From: JBQLZO01 sp052168315
GTDB lineage: Bacteria > Planctomycetota > Phycisphaerae > Phycisphaerales > UBA1924
Direction: 5' to 3'
NCBI GenBank assembly: GCA_052168315.1
Contig: JBQLZO010000043.1
Location: forward strand, 62,001-126,000
DNA: 64,000 bases
In this document: positions 50,481-59,045 of the stretch, piece by piece
Layout of the letters: each line of letters starts with the position of its first letter
Position numbering within the stretch: the stretch's first letter is position 1
Made by a program: the position numbers and the translations under genes
Notes under the pieces: generated by a model
The model's input: only the letters and a program-made list of their open reading frames with translations
Told to the model about the DNA's origin: nothing
The model's database searches: none

Positions 50481-51896
50481 TCACCGCTCCCATGGCCAGT
50501 AGACCAGATCCTCCCGGTCCTTGCGGTGTTCGTCGGGATCCTGGGACTGGGCGCCTTCGTCGGTGAGGTTCGGGCCGAGCGAGTAGAGGAGCACCTGTCC
50601 GTCGTCCGTGGTCTTGTAGACGAGTGGGGTGGCGGGGCGTTCGGCGAAGGGGTCGGCGGGGAGGTCGGGGAGGTAGTCGGGGACGAGCGATTGCAGGGAA
50701 GGTGGCGGTGCGCCGTCGTGGTCGTCCATGTACGCGGCGATGGCGAGGGCGGTGGTGGCTCCGGCGAGGTCGGCCTCGATGAGGTCGAAGTTCTGCAGGG
50801 CGCGGCTGAACGCCGGGAGCAGCGCGCCGAGCAAGGGTCGGGCGCGGAGGTCGACATTGCGGATGAACGCATCGGGATCGATGGCCGTGGGGTCTCGGAG
50901 CGCCGGTGGTTGCCCGGCCTGCTGGATCATGAGCCCGTAGAACTCATCGATGATCTCGTACATGCGCCCGTGTGAGACGCCGATGACGGGGGCGGTGGTG
51001 ATGGTGTTTAGGCGCATCGCGCCGGGGCGCTTGGTGTACTCGGCGTCGATGATGTCGAGCGAGCCGAGGCGCTCGCCCTCGAAGTACCAGGCGGTCTCGG
51101 GGCGGAGATCGCGGTGTTTGAGGAACTCCGCGATCATCGCGCGGGCTTCTTCGGAGCCGATGGCGTTGTTGGTCGCCGCGTCGAGCACACGGTCGACCGC
51201 GAGCGATTCGAGGGCCGCCCGGACCAGCCCGCCGATGAGGATGGGCGAGGTCCCGCCAAGCCGGGCCTGCCCGAGCATGGAGGCGAGCATCTCTTGCCGG
51301 ACGCTCGGGTCGTCGCTCCTGGCGAACAAAACCGCATCGGCCCGCGCGATGGCTCGCGTCTGGCTCAGGTGCGGCAGCAGGCGGTCGAACAGCGATGGGG
51401 CATCGATCGCGGGCACGACGACGACCTCGTGCTCGTTGAACGCGCGCGCGAGGCGGAGCGCTTCGGGGTCTTCCAGCACTGCGAGGATTCGGGGGATGGC
51501 CCGCTCGCGGGCGCGGGCGAGCACTTGCTCCATCGCCGACCGCTCCTCATCGGTGAGCGGTTCGTCTACGAACGCCGGCTCATCATGCAGCAGCGCTTCG
51601 ACTACGACGGGGAGTTCGAACCACCCCATCTCGAGCCCTTGCTGCACGCCCCATTGCTGCGCTTCGAGGGCGCTGCTCTCGGCGATCTGCTCGATGCGTG
51701 CCATCCGGTCCAGCGCGATCAGCGCCTCGAAGTCGTCGATGCCATCGCTCCCGTCGGGGAAGCGCTGGGCGATCATCGCGTCGTACTCGGCGATGTAGTC
51801 GCGCTCGGGTGCCTTGGGGCGCAGGGCGATGAGGATGGCGACGCCGGCGACGAGCGCGAGCACGGTCAGGCCGATCCAGAGCAGCACCTTCTTCAT
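50481..51896 (-). CDS. Tandem paralogue 1 of 4 (most diverged): membrane-anchored protein of unknown function
   Basis: 471 residues; the first-transcribed member of the array. Anchor MKKVLLWIGLTVLALVAGVAIL, RDYIAEYDAMIAQRFPDGSDGIDDFEALIALDRMARI, then the shared blocks (RARERAIPRILAVLEDPEALRLARAFNEHEVVV, AWYFEGERLGSLDIIDAEYT, VIGVSHGRMYEIIDEFYG) and C-terminal PPPSLQSLVPDYLPDLPADPFA. AAGAGGCG lies 8 bp before the ATG. It lacks the 247-bp identical repeat of copies 2-4, so it is probably the oldest duplicate. Confidence 0.8.
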   Translation of the reverse strand: MKKVLLWIGLTVLALVAGVAILIALRPKAPERDYIAEYDAMIAQRFPDGSDGIDDFEALIALDRMARIEQIAESSALEAQQWGVQQGLEMGWFELPVVVEALLHDEPAFVDEPLTDEERSAMEQVLARARERAIPRILAVLEDPEALRLARAFNEHEVVVVPAIDAPSLFDRLLPHLSQTRAIARADAVLFARSDDPSVRQEMLASMLGQARLGGTSPILIGGLVRAALESLAVDRVLDAATNNAIGSEEARAMIAEFLKHRDLRPETAWYFEGERLGSLDIIDAEYTKRPGAMRLNTITTAPVIGVSHGRMYEIIDEFYGLMIQQAGQPPALRDPTAIDPDAFIRNVDLRARPLLGALLPAFSRALQNFDLIEADLAGATTALAIAAYMDDHDGAPPPSLQSLVPDYLPDLPADPFAERPATPLVYKTTDDGQVLLYSLGPNLTDEGAQSQDPDEHRKDREDLVYWPWER

Positions 51897-52015
51897 GTGA
51901 TTCGCCTCTTCGAGTCAATACGGTGGTCACGCACCGGGGGCGCAACCCTTCCGCATCCCAGACGCCGCCGGTCACGCGTGATGTTGTGCCCCGTGGCGCG
52001 ACGGGGCGAATCGGC

Positions 52016-53389
52016 TCACCCCACCTCGCGCCGCTGGAACAGGGCCGTGGCGAGGGCGAGCAGGCCCGTGGTCTGCACTGCGGCGTAGATCACCACGAGC
52101 AGGACATAGCGTCCCGGGATGGGGTGGCCCTGGCTGATGGCGTCGACGAGCCAGAAGAACTGGAGATTCGGGATGATCCCCCAGGCGGCGAAGGCCCCGG
52201 CGTTGATGCGGGTGGGGGTGAGGAAGAGGTGGTCGCCGGATTCCGGGAGCCGGGAGACGGGCAGGTTGTTCGCGTTCACGAGGGTGAACTGGAACTCGCC
52301 GCCGGCCTCGCCGCCCATCTGGATGTCCTGATCTCTGATGAGCAGGGCCCTTCCCATGGCCGGGTCGACGAGGTCCTGCGGGCGGGTGGCATCGCCCTGG
52401 AATTCGTCCTGGCGGGCGACGACGAGTCCGACGCCGTCGGCGTTCGGGCCGAAGTACACCTGGGTGCCGATTCCGATGGGCTGCAGCGGGGGGCCGGTGA
52501 GGATGATGCCGATTTCCTGCCCGGCGCGTGAGAGGTCGGGCGTGACGGGGCGGTCCTCGACATTGGCGATCGTGGCGATGCGTTCGTTCTCGAAGGCCCG
52601 CTGCCCGAGGAAGTAGTTGCTCATGAGCGAGATCATGAAGACGCCGGCGCAGACCACGAGCGTCATGACCTGCTTGAGGCGCGTCGAGCACGCCAGCGCG
52701 AGCGCGTTGAACACGAGCATCGCGATGAACACGCACAGGCAGGCGATCATGATCTGCGGCTTGAATTCCTCGGAGGGGAGCTGGAACTCCCATTTCTTCG
52801 AGAACGAGATCGAGGCCACATAGCAGAGCACTGAGGCGGGCAGGAGGGTGAGCACGACGGTCGACGGGAAGACCCATCCGTAGAAGTAATTTCCCCAGAT
52901 CCCCAGGGCCAGTGAGCCTCCCACGGCGAGGAGCGCGAAGAGGATGACGGGCCCGTCGAGCGAATCGCGGGCCGTGGACATGACCTCGTGGCGGATGGCC
53001 CACATCAGGAAGGTGATGAGGATGATGGTGGCGATGGAGATCGCCCCTGAGATGCCCAGGTACTTGCCAAGCACGAACAGTGGTCGTCCGACGGGCTTCG
53101 AGATGACTGTGAGGGCGGTCTTGTTCTCGATCTCGCGCGAGAGCACATTGGTGGCGGTGAAGGCCGCGAGCAGGGTGGCGCAGACGAGCACGGTGGCGAG
53201 CCCGATGTCGAGCAGGAGCTTGTTGTCGCCCGAGACCTCGGTGTCCTCGGTGTACCCCATCGAATACGAAGACAGGGCGGTGTTCCCGGCCTGGAGGATC
53301 CCGCCGAGCAGCACGATCACGAGGTAGATCGGCTGCCGGATGGCCTCAAGGAAGGTGTTCCGAGCGATGGCCAGCGTCTGTCCGAACAT
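52016..53389 (-). CDS. ABC-2 type transporter permease
   Basis: 457 residues. N-terminus MFGQTLAIARNTFLEAIRQPIYLVIVLLGGIL is typical of ABC-2 permeases. About six to eight membrane segments: near 18-38, 60-85 (LATVLVCATLLAAFTATNVL), 105-135, 150-185, 200-230, and a final one at 425-447. A large periplasmic loop (about 290-410) lies before the last helix. NVLSREIENKTALTVISKPVGR is the usual cytoplasmic motif after helix two. No ATPase is adjacent on this strand, but an ATPase and related permease lie 6 kb away. The ATG has only a weak ribosome-binding site; an upstream GTG at 53425 is less likely. Confidence 0.87.
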   Translation of the reverse strand: MFGQTLAIARNTFLEAIRQPIYLVIVLLGGILQAGNTALSSYSMGYTEDTEVSGDNKLLLDIGLATVLVCATLLAAFTATNVLSREIENKTALTVISKPVGRPLFVLGKYLGISGAISIATIILITFLMWAIRHEVMSTARDSLDGPVILFALLAVGGSLALGIWGNYFYGWVFPSTVVLTLLPASVLCYVASISFSKKWEFQLPSEEFKPQIMIACLCVFIAMLVFNALALACSTRLKQVMTLVVCAGVFMISLMSNYFLGQRAFENERIATIANVEDRPVTPDLSRAGQEIGIILTGPPLQPIGIGTQVYFGPNADGVGLVVARQDEFQGDATRPQDLVDPAMGRALLIRDQDIQMGGEAGGEFQFTLVNANNLPVSRLPESGDHLFLTPTRINAGAFAAWGIIPNLQFFWLVDAISQGHPIPGRYVLLVVIYAAVQTTGLLALATALFQRREVG

Positions 53390-54079
53390 GAAGCCATATT
53401 CCCGCACAGGGGGCCCGCGGCCCACAGGAGCGCCATCGTCGGGCGTCGCTCGGGCGCCGATGCGGTGGCAGGGGGGTCACAATCGCCGGAGGGTACGCCC
53501 CCGCCCGGCGAACGGATCGCCCCACCGGCGCCGTGTTCGCCATTTTTTCTGGTCGGTGTGCGCGTCGCGGGCGAACCGCGGCCCGGAATCCGCGTAGGAC
53601 TGGCCGCACGGGGAGAGAGCCGGCTTGCTGTCTGCGTGGCACGACTGATCCAGCGCTGCGTCGGCGCGAGCCGGGATTCCGAGCCGCAGGGTCGCGTCGC
53701 GCCCGCCCCGGCTCGGGGTTATCATCGGACCCCTTCTCCGCCGCCCGAGGGGCGGAGAACGGCGCGGGCGGGTCGGCCTGGCCCGTTCGGTGCCGGGATC
53801 CGGTGGCGTTCGTTGGATGCTCCGTTCCCCGCCGTCCCGACCGGGTCCGGCGTGGGCACCCGGAGCGGGAATCCGGTGTGGATGATGCCCGGCGCTGCGG
53901 GACGGCCGGTGGCTTCGCCCTCCGGATCCGCCCTCTCGTCCCGGTCCAATCGTCCTCGCCCCTGTCCCGCCTGCTTCCACCTGACCCTGCCCCCTCTCCC
54001 TTCCTGATTCGCCGCTCCCTGCTCCTTCCACCTGGCCCCGTCGTCCGCCAAGACGCCCACTGACACGGACCATCACACG
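53390..54079. other. 690-bp intergenic region before the SPFH cluster
   Basis: No convincing gene: the open stretches on both strands are Pro/Arg/Gly-rich and lack family features. It must hold the divergent promoters. GTTATCATCGG (near 53718) gives a -10-like patch in otherwise GC-rich DNA, without a clear -35. A 9-bp hairpin lies just downstream (listed separately). Confidence 0.55.
53734..53759. other. Hairpin in the SPFH leader region
   Basis: Perfect 9-bp inverted repeat (TTCTCCGCC at 53734-53742, GGCGGAGAA at 53751-53759) around an 8-base loop. It is not followed by a T-run on either strand, so it is not a simple terminator. It could be a regulatory hairpin or operator; role unknown. 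Confidence 0.35.
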
Positions 54080-56197
54080 ATGATCATCGACCACCAGACC
54101 TATCGGCGAGCGACCTCCATCAGCCTCTTCGGCGTCTTCACGCAGCTCGTTCTGGGCGTCGCCCTTCTCGTGTACGGCAATCTCGGGGGCGACTCCGCGG
54201 CCATCACCGGGTCGATCGCGATCCTGCTGGGCGTGCCGATCTGGATCTGCCTGACGCTGGTGTACAACCAGCACAAGCTGGAACGGATCGAGGCCCTGGA
54301 GCGTGAGTCGCTGGCGGGGTCGAGCGCGGGGGGCGCCTCTGTGTTCGAGGATCTGGCCGACGATCAGTCGGTCCAGAAGGCGCGGCTCAATTGGATGCAC
54401 CGCTGGTTCCTGCCTGGGGTGAGCCTGGTGCTGGCCGCGGCGGCGATTTCGCTGGGCATCTTCGCGATGCTCCGGGCCAACGCGGCGTCGGCGGACCCTG
54501 AGTCGCTCCCGGCGTTGCCGCGTGAGCACGGCTGGGCGATCGCGCTGAGCGTGGGCATCGCGTGCATCGGGTTCGTCTTTGCGCGGTTCGTGTCGGGGAT
54601 GGCCAAGGTCGGCGCGTGGTCGATGCTTCGGGCGGGTGCGGCGGCGTCGGTTTCCGCGGCGGTGGTCTCGGCGCTGGTGCTGGTCGCGCACTTCCTGCAG
54701 ATCGGGCTCGGGATCGACGCGATGCAGCGTGCGATGCCGGTGATCATGTCGATCTACCTGATCGTCATCGGCGTGGAGATCGTGCTCAACTTCGTGCTCA
54801 ATCTCTACAAGCCGCGGCGCGCGGGCGAGTACATCCGCCCGGCGTTCGACTCTCGGATCCTCGCGTTCGTCGCCGCTCCGGATCGTCTTGCCGAATCGGT
54901 GACGGGGGCGCTGTCGTACCAGTTCGGGTTCGATGTCGGTTCGACCTGGTTCTACAAGCTCGTGAGCCGATCGTTCGCCGGGCTTGTGCTGCTGGGCGCT
55001 CTCGTCGTGTGGGGGATGACCTCGATTTCGGTGGTCCGCCCGGACGAGAAGGGCCTGCTGCTGGTCAACGGCGCGCTGCGGGCGGAGCTGGACTCGGGGC
55101 CGGTGGTCAAGATGCCATGGCCGTTCTCGTCCGTCCTGAAGTTCCCGGCCTACAGCGTGAACCGCCTGCATGTCGGCTCTCCGGAGCCGACGGATCCTCG
55201 GCAGCCCGTGCTGTGGACCGAGGCGCACGCCGGGCGCGAGTCGTACCTCCTGGTCAGGTCGTCGACCGAGGAGCGGGCACGCGACGGGAACATGGATTTC
55301 TCGCTGATCGCGGCCGAGTTCCCCATCCACTTCACGGTCGAGGATCTCGTGCGGTACCAGTTGCTGGCGCAGGACTCGTCGGCCCCCCGGGATCCCGACA
55401 AGGTCCGGCGCGATCTGCTCGAGTCCATCGCCTCGTCGGTCGTGATGGAGCACATCGCGACTTATACGGTCGAGCAGCTCCTCGGGCCTGAGCGCAAGGA
55501 GATCGCCGATCGTCTCCAGCGGCTGATCCAGAACGAGTTCGATTCGATCCAGCTCCCGTTCAGCGCCGGGGTCGGCGGCGAAGCCAGCGGGGCTGGCGTC
55601 CGCGTGCTGTTCGTCGGCGTTGCGGGTGTGCATCCTCCCACCGATGTCGCCCCCGCGTTCGAGAGCGTGATCAGCGCCGATGCGCTCCGCGAGGCCAACC
55701 TGCAGCGGGCCGAGGCGCACCGGATCCAGACGCTCGGCACGGTCGTCGGCGATGTTCGGCGTGCGGAGCAGATCGTGGCAGCGCTCGATGAGCTTCGCTC
55801 GATGGAATCGGTCCCCAGCGGCGAACGCTCGGCGGCGCAGCAGGATGCGATCGAGCAGCAGCGGGACCGCATCGCCCGGATGATCGAGGAAGCGGGGGGG
55901 CGGGCCGCGATCATGCTCGCCGAGGCCCGTCGCGATCGGTGGGCCACCGCCCAGTCGGCCAAGGTGCAGGCGATCCGCTCCCGCGGGCTCTCGGCGGCGT
56001 ACCGGGCCGCGCCGACCTTCTTCCGTGCCCAGCGGATCCTCGCGGCGTTCCGGGACGCGGCCGAGGGCGCGCGGATCTGGATCACTCCGTTCGAGGACCC
56101 TCAGATCACCATCGACGCCGTTGAGCAGCAGATCGACACCTCGGGGTGGGGCACCCCCGAGGAACTGGATCCCCAGAACCTCGGGTCGGGCGGGTGA
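54080..56197 (+). CDS. SPFH/Band 7 (HflK-like) protein with seven predicted membrane helices
   Basis: 705 residues. Six predicted membrane helices in the first ~235 residues (about 12-32, 45-67, 113-135, 150-172, 182-205, 213-235) and one near 295-312. A Band 7 domain then begins VVRPDEKGLLLVNGALRAE and includes DSGPVVKMPWPFSSVLKFPAYSVNRL, the HflK-type 'PWPF' motif. The C-terminal helical region (about 540-660) is Ala/Glu/Arg-rich, like other SPFH proteins. E. coli HflK has one membrane helix, so the extra six are unusual. First of three successive SPFH genes; the ATG lacks a strong ribosome-binding site. Confidence 0.88.
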   Translation: MIIDHQTYRRATSISLFGVFTQLVLGVALLVYGNLGGDSAAITGSIAILLGVPIWICLTLVYNQHKLERIEALERESLAGSSAGGASVFEDLADDQSVQKARLNWMHRWFLPGVSLVLAAAAISLGIFAMLRANAASADPESLPALPREHGWAIALSVGIACIGFVFARFVSGMAKVGAWSMLRAGAAASVSAAVVSALVLVAHFLQIGLGIDAMQRAMPVIMSIYLIVIGVEIVLNFVLNLYKPRRAGEYIRPAFDSRILAFVAAPDRLAESVTGALSYQFGFDVGSTWFYKLVSRSFAGLVLLGALVVWGMTSISVVRPDEKGLLLVNGALRAELDSGPVVKMPWPFSSVLKFPAYSVNRLHVGSPEPTDPRQPVLWTEAHAGRESYLLVRSSTEERARDGNMDFSLIAAEFPIHFTVEDLVRYQLLAQDSSAPRDPDKVRRDLLESIASSVVMEHIATYTVEQLLGPERKEIADRLQRLIQNEFDSIQLPFSAGVGGEASGAGVRVLFVGVAGVHPPTDVAPAFESVISADALREANLQRAEAHRIQTLGTVVGDVRRAEQIVAALDELRSMESVPSGERSAAQQDAIEQQRDRIARMIEEAGGRAAIMLAEARRDRWATAQSAKVQAIRSRGLSAAYRAAPTFFRAQRILAAFRDAAEGARIWITPFEDPQITIDAVEQQIDTSGWGTPEELDPQNLGSGG

Positions 56198-56347
56198 GAT
56201 CGCTCGGCGCCCGTCCCGCCTGTTCGAGCCCCTTTGCCCCAACCAAATCGTCCGACCCGTTTGAGAGAGACCCCGACCCACTCGCACCAGCAGCGCACCA
56301 TCTAACGCCGCACCCGACACGACACGACCCCCCCGGAGAGCCAGCCG

Positions 56348-57406
56348 ATGCGCAACCCCTTCCTGATCGTCATCGCCGCGTTGATCGTCGGCGGATTCCT
56401 TTTGTACATGTGCTCGTTCACGGTGCGGTTCACCGATGTCGCGGTGGTGACGACCTTCGGCAAGGCCGGCGAGAACAGCGTGGTGGAGACGCCGGGGTTC
56501 AAGCTGAAGTGGCCCGCGCCGATCCAGAATGTCACGGTCTACGACCGGCGTGTGCGGATGATGAAGACTCCGCCCGAGACGCAGCAGACGGCCGACGACC
56601 GCCAGATCGCCATCGAGACCTTCCTGGCGTATCGCGTGTCGGACCCGCTCCGGTTCTTCCGCGCGTTCGGCGTGGTGGGCGGCTCTGACACCCGCCAGCA
56701 CTACCGGCAGGCGGAGGAGGCGCTGTTGTCGCGGCTTCGCAGCGCGTTGGCGGTGGTGTCCTCGTACCGGCTCAACGACCTGTTCACGACGCAGGAGGGG
56801 CGGTCGCAGATCGCGAACCTCGAGGCGGACCTGCTGGCGCGGCTTCAGGCCGCCGAGTCGGCGGAGGGAGCCGAGCTGCGTTCGGAGACGCTGGAGAGCT
56901 ACGGCGTCGAGGTGATCCTGGTGGGCGTGAGTTCGATCGTGCTTCCGGAGGCGACGACGAATGTTGTGTTCCAGCGGATGACGGAGACGCGGAACACGAT
57001 GGCGGCCAACGCGAAGACGGAGGGCGAGGCCGAGGCGCTGCGGATCCGATCGGAGGCCGAGGCGGAGGCCGAGGTGATCGAGCAGTTCGCGCAGGCGCTG
57101 GCCGAGGACATCCGGGTCCGCGGGAGCGAGGAGTCTGCCCAGTGGCTGGCGCAGCTCAACGAGGATCCCGAGCTGGCCGAGTTCCTGCAGGAGATCGAGT
57201 TCATCACGCAGGGGTTCGCCCGGCGTGTGACGCTGGTGATGCCGGCGACCTTCCTGGGGCTTCGGCTGTTCGACACCAACGCGCTCGAGACGCGCATGAC
57301 GGAGGCGCAGGACCGCGTGACGACCCGCAGCGTGGCACAACAGGAAGATGGATCGGACACGCCCGAGGAACGGTCGGCCGCGGGCGCGGGAGGCAACCCC
57401 CGATGA
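56348..57406 (+). CDS. SPFH/Band 7 (HflC-like) protein
   Basis: 352 residues. One N-terminal membrane helix (FLIVIAALIVGGFLLYMCSF), then the Band 7 domain: FTDVAVVTTFGKAGENSVVETPGFKLKWPAPIQNVTVYDRRV, VLPEATTNVVFQRMTETRN, and a C-terminal coiled coil rich in Glu/Ala (EGEAEALRIRSEAEAEAEV). This is the HflC pattern. GGAGAGCC precedes the ATG by 7 bp. Its stop overlaps the next gene's ATG (ATGA), typical of hflC-hflK pairs although in reverse order to E. coli. HflKC hold the FtsH protease in membrane assemblies; no ftsH in the window. Confidence 0.92.
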   Translation: MRNPFLIVIAALIVGGFLLYMCSFTVRFTDVAVVTTFGKAGENSVVETPGFKLKWPAPIQNVTVYDRRVRMMKTPPETQQTADDRQIAIETFLAYRVSDPLRFFRAFGVVGGSDTRQHYRQAEEALLSRLRSALAVVSSYRLNDLFTTQEGRSQIANLEADLLARLQAAESAEGAELRSETLESYGVEVILVGVSSIVLPEATTNVVFQRMTETRNTMAANAKTEGEAEALRIRSEAEAEAEVIEQFAQALAEDIRVRGSEESAQWLAQLNEDPELAEFLQEIEFITQGFARRVTLVMPATFLGLRLFDTNALETRMTEAQDRVTTRSVAQQEDGSDTPEERSAAGAGGNPR

Positions 57407-58971
57407 GCAGGTTCGGAAACGACAAGTCTTCGACGGGTGGCAATGGCGCACACCGACCCGGCGCGGGCGCAGATGGCGATCCGCTGGCGCCGATCGACGG
57501 GATGCCGGCGGGCGTGGGCGTTGCGGAGATGCCGGTGGAGGAGCATCGTCGCGCCGCCTCGGTGCGGCTCCGCTCGGAGGATGTCCGCCAGGCGCGGGCC
57601 GCATCGCTCGAGGCTGCGAACAAGTCGCTCTCGGATGCTCTGGACATCATCTACCGGATCATCGTCGTGGTGATGTTCGGACTGGTGGCGATGTTCCTGC
57701 TCTCCGGGTTCCAGCAGGTGCGGGAGTCGGAAGTCGGGATCAAGGTCGCGTTCGGCGCGATCACCAACGCCAGCGTCCAGCCGGGCTTCACGCCCAGCCT
57801 GCCGCGTCCGTTCGGCGAGGTGATCCAGATCAACACCGCGCCGGTGGCGCTGGATCTCAACCGGCAGTTCTGGCCGTCCGTGCGCGATCCGACCCGCCCG
57901 CTCGAAGAGCAGGGGGTGCGTGGCCCGCTCAAGCCCGGCACCGACGGATCGCTGCTCACGGCCGATGGCAACCTCGTGCATGCGCAGCTCACGGTGAACT
58001 ACCGGCGCTCCGACCCCCGGGCGTACCTGTCCAACCTGTTCGCCGCGTCCGGCTCGGTCTCCGAGCGCACCACGGCCGAGACCTTCATCGTCACCCAGGC
58101 GGTCATGCGCGGCACGGTCAAGACCGTCGCTTCGCTGACCATCGATGAGGTGCTCCGGCGCGGCGGCGGTGCGCAGACGCCCGGCGCGGAGGGTGGTGCG
58201 GAGTCCGAGGCGCCTTCGACGCCTTCCGTGGGCTTCGATCCGATCGTCGTGTCCATCCAGCGGGAAGCGCAGAACACGCTGGATGCGCTGGACTCTGGCC
58301 TGACGGTCACATCGGTACAGATCAAGTCGGTCTCGGCACCGGTGCGGGTGATCCCTGATTTCAAGGCCGTGAACAACGCGGTCGCCGAGGCTTCCCAGAA
58401 GATCGAGCAGGCCCGGACGCAGGCGTCTCAGACGCTCAACGCGGTCGCGGGCGCGGCGGCTCGCCCGGCGATCGCGCTGATCCGCGAGTACGAGCGGGCG
58501 GTGGACGGCGGCGATGAGCGGGTGGCACAGGAAACGCTGGCGACGCTGGGTGCCCTGCTCCGCGGCGAGCTGGCAGGTTCTGAGCAGCCGCTGGTCGTGG
58601 GCGATCAGACCTTCACCAATCTGTCGGTCGCGGGGCGGGTCACGGACACGATCACGACTGCGCGGTCGGAGTCGGACACCCGCACGAGCCGGGCCCGCTC
58701 GGCCGCGCGATCATTCCAGGCCAAGCTCACCGCGTACCGTGCGAATCCGCGCGTGTTCATGGCGTCGGAATGGACGCGCGCCATGCTCTCGTTCATGGAT
58801 GGGAACCTCGTGGAGATCTTCCTGCTCCCGCCGGGCGCGGACATGCTCCGTCTCAATGTCAACACCGATCCCGAGATCGGCCGGCGCATCCAGCGTGAGG
58901 AGTTCGAGCGGCAGATGCGCGAGAACCCGCGGTATCGCGAGGCGATGCGCGCCGGCGAGCTGATCCAATAA
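57403..58971 (+). CDS. SPFH/Band 7 (HflK-like) protein, third of the trio
   Basis: 522 residues. Cytoplasmic N-terminus of ~85 residues with a coiled segment (ARAASLEAANKSLSDALDIIYR), one membrane helix about 86-106 (IIVVVMFGLVAMFLLSGF), then QQVRESEVGIKVAFGAITNASVQPGFTPSLPRPFGEVIQINTAPV, the HflK-type start of the Band 7 domain. A helical region follows (about 325-460), with a C-terminal tail ending AGELIQ. The HflC-like gene overlaps it by 4 bp. Together with the previous gene it makes an HflK/HflC-like pair. Confidence 0.9.
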   Translation: MSRFGNDKSSTGGNGAHRPGAGADGDPLAPIDGMPAGVGVAEMPVEEHRRAASVRLRSEDVRQARAASLEAANKSLSDALDIIYRIIVVVMFGLVAMFLLSGFQQVRESEVGIKVAFGAITNASVQPGFTPSLPRPFGEVIQINTAPVALDLNRQFWPSVRDPTRPLEEQGVRGPLKPGTDGSLLTADGNLVHAQLTVNYRRSDPRAYLSNLFAASGSVSERTTAETFIVTQAVMRGTVKTVASLTIDEVLRRGGGAQTPGAEGGAESEAPSTPSVGFDPIVVSIQREAQNTLDALDSGLTVTSVQIKSVSAPVRVIPDFKAVNNAVAEASQKIEQARTQASQTLNAVAGAAARPAIALIREYERAVDGGDERVAQETLATLGALLRGELAGSEQPLVVGDQTFTNLSVAGRVTDTITTARSESDTRTSRARSAARSFQAKLTAYRANPRVFMASEWTRAMLSFMDGNLVEIFLLPPGADMLRLNVNTDPEIGRRIQREEFERQMRENPRYREAMRAGELIQ

Positions 58972-59045
58972 CCACCCCCATCGAATCTTCCCTTTCGGGG
59001 GCCATCCAACCCTCGATCCGACCGGCATCACGACGGAAGGCACGA

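Noticed and set aside
46009..51896. The four repeated genes as a transposon, IS array or CRISPR-like structure
   Set aside because: No transposase, terminal inverted repeats, target duplications or spacer pattern; the repeat unit is one gene plus spacer, best explained by tandem gene duplication.
53465..54007. Open reading frame on the plus strand in the intergenic region before the SPFH genes
   Set aside because: Pro/Arg/Gly-rich, no ribosome-binding site of note, no domain, overlapped by equally long frames on the other strand; consistent with chance in GC-rich DNA.
57403..58971. An FtsH-like protease next to the HflK/HflC-like genes
   Set aside because: No AAA+ or HExxH motif is present in this gene or its neighbours.
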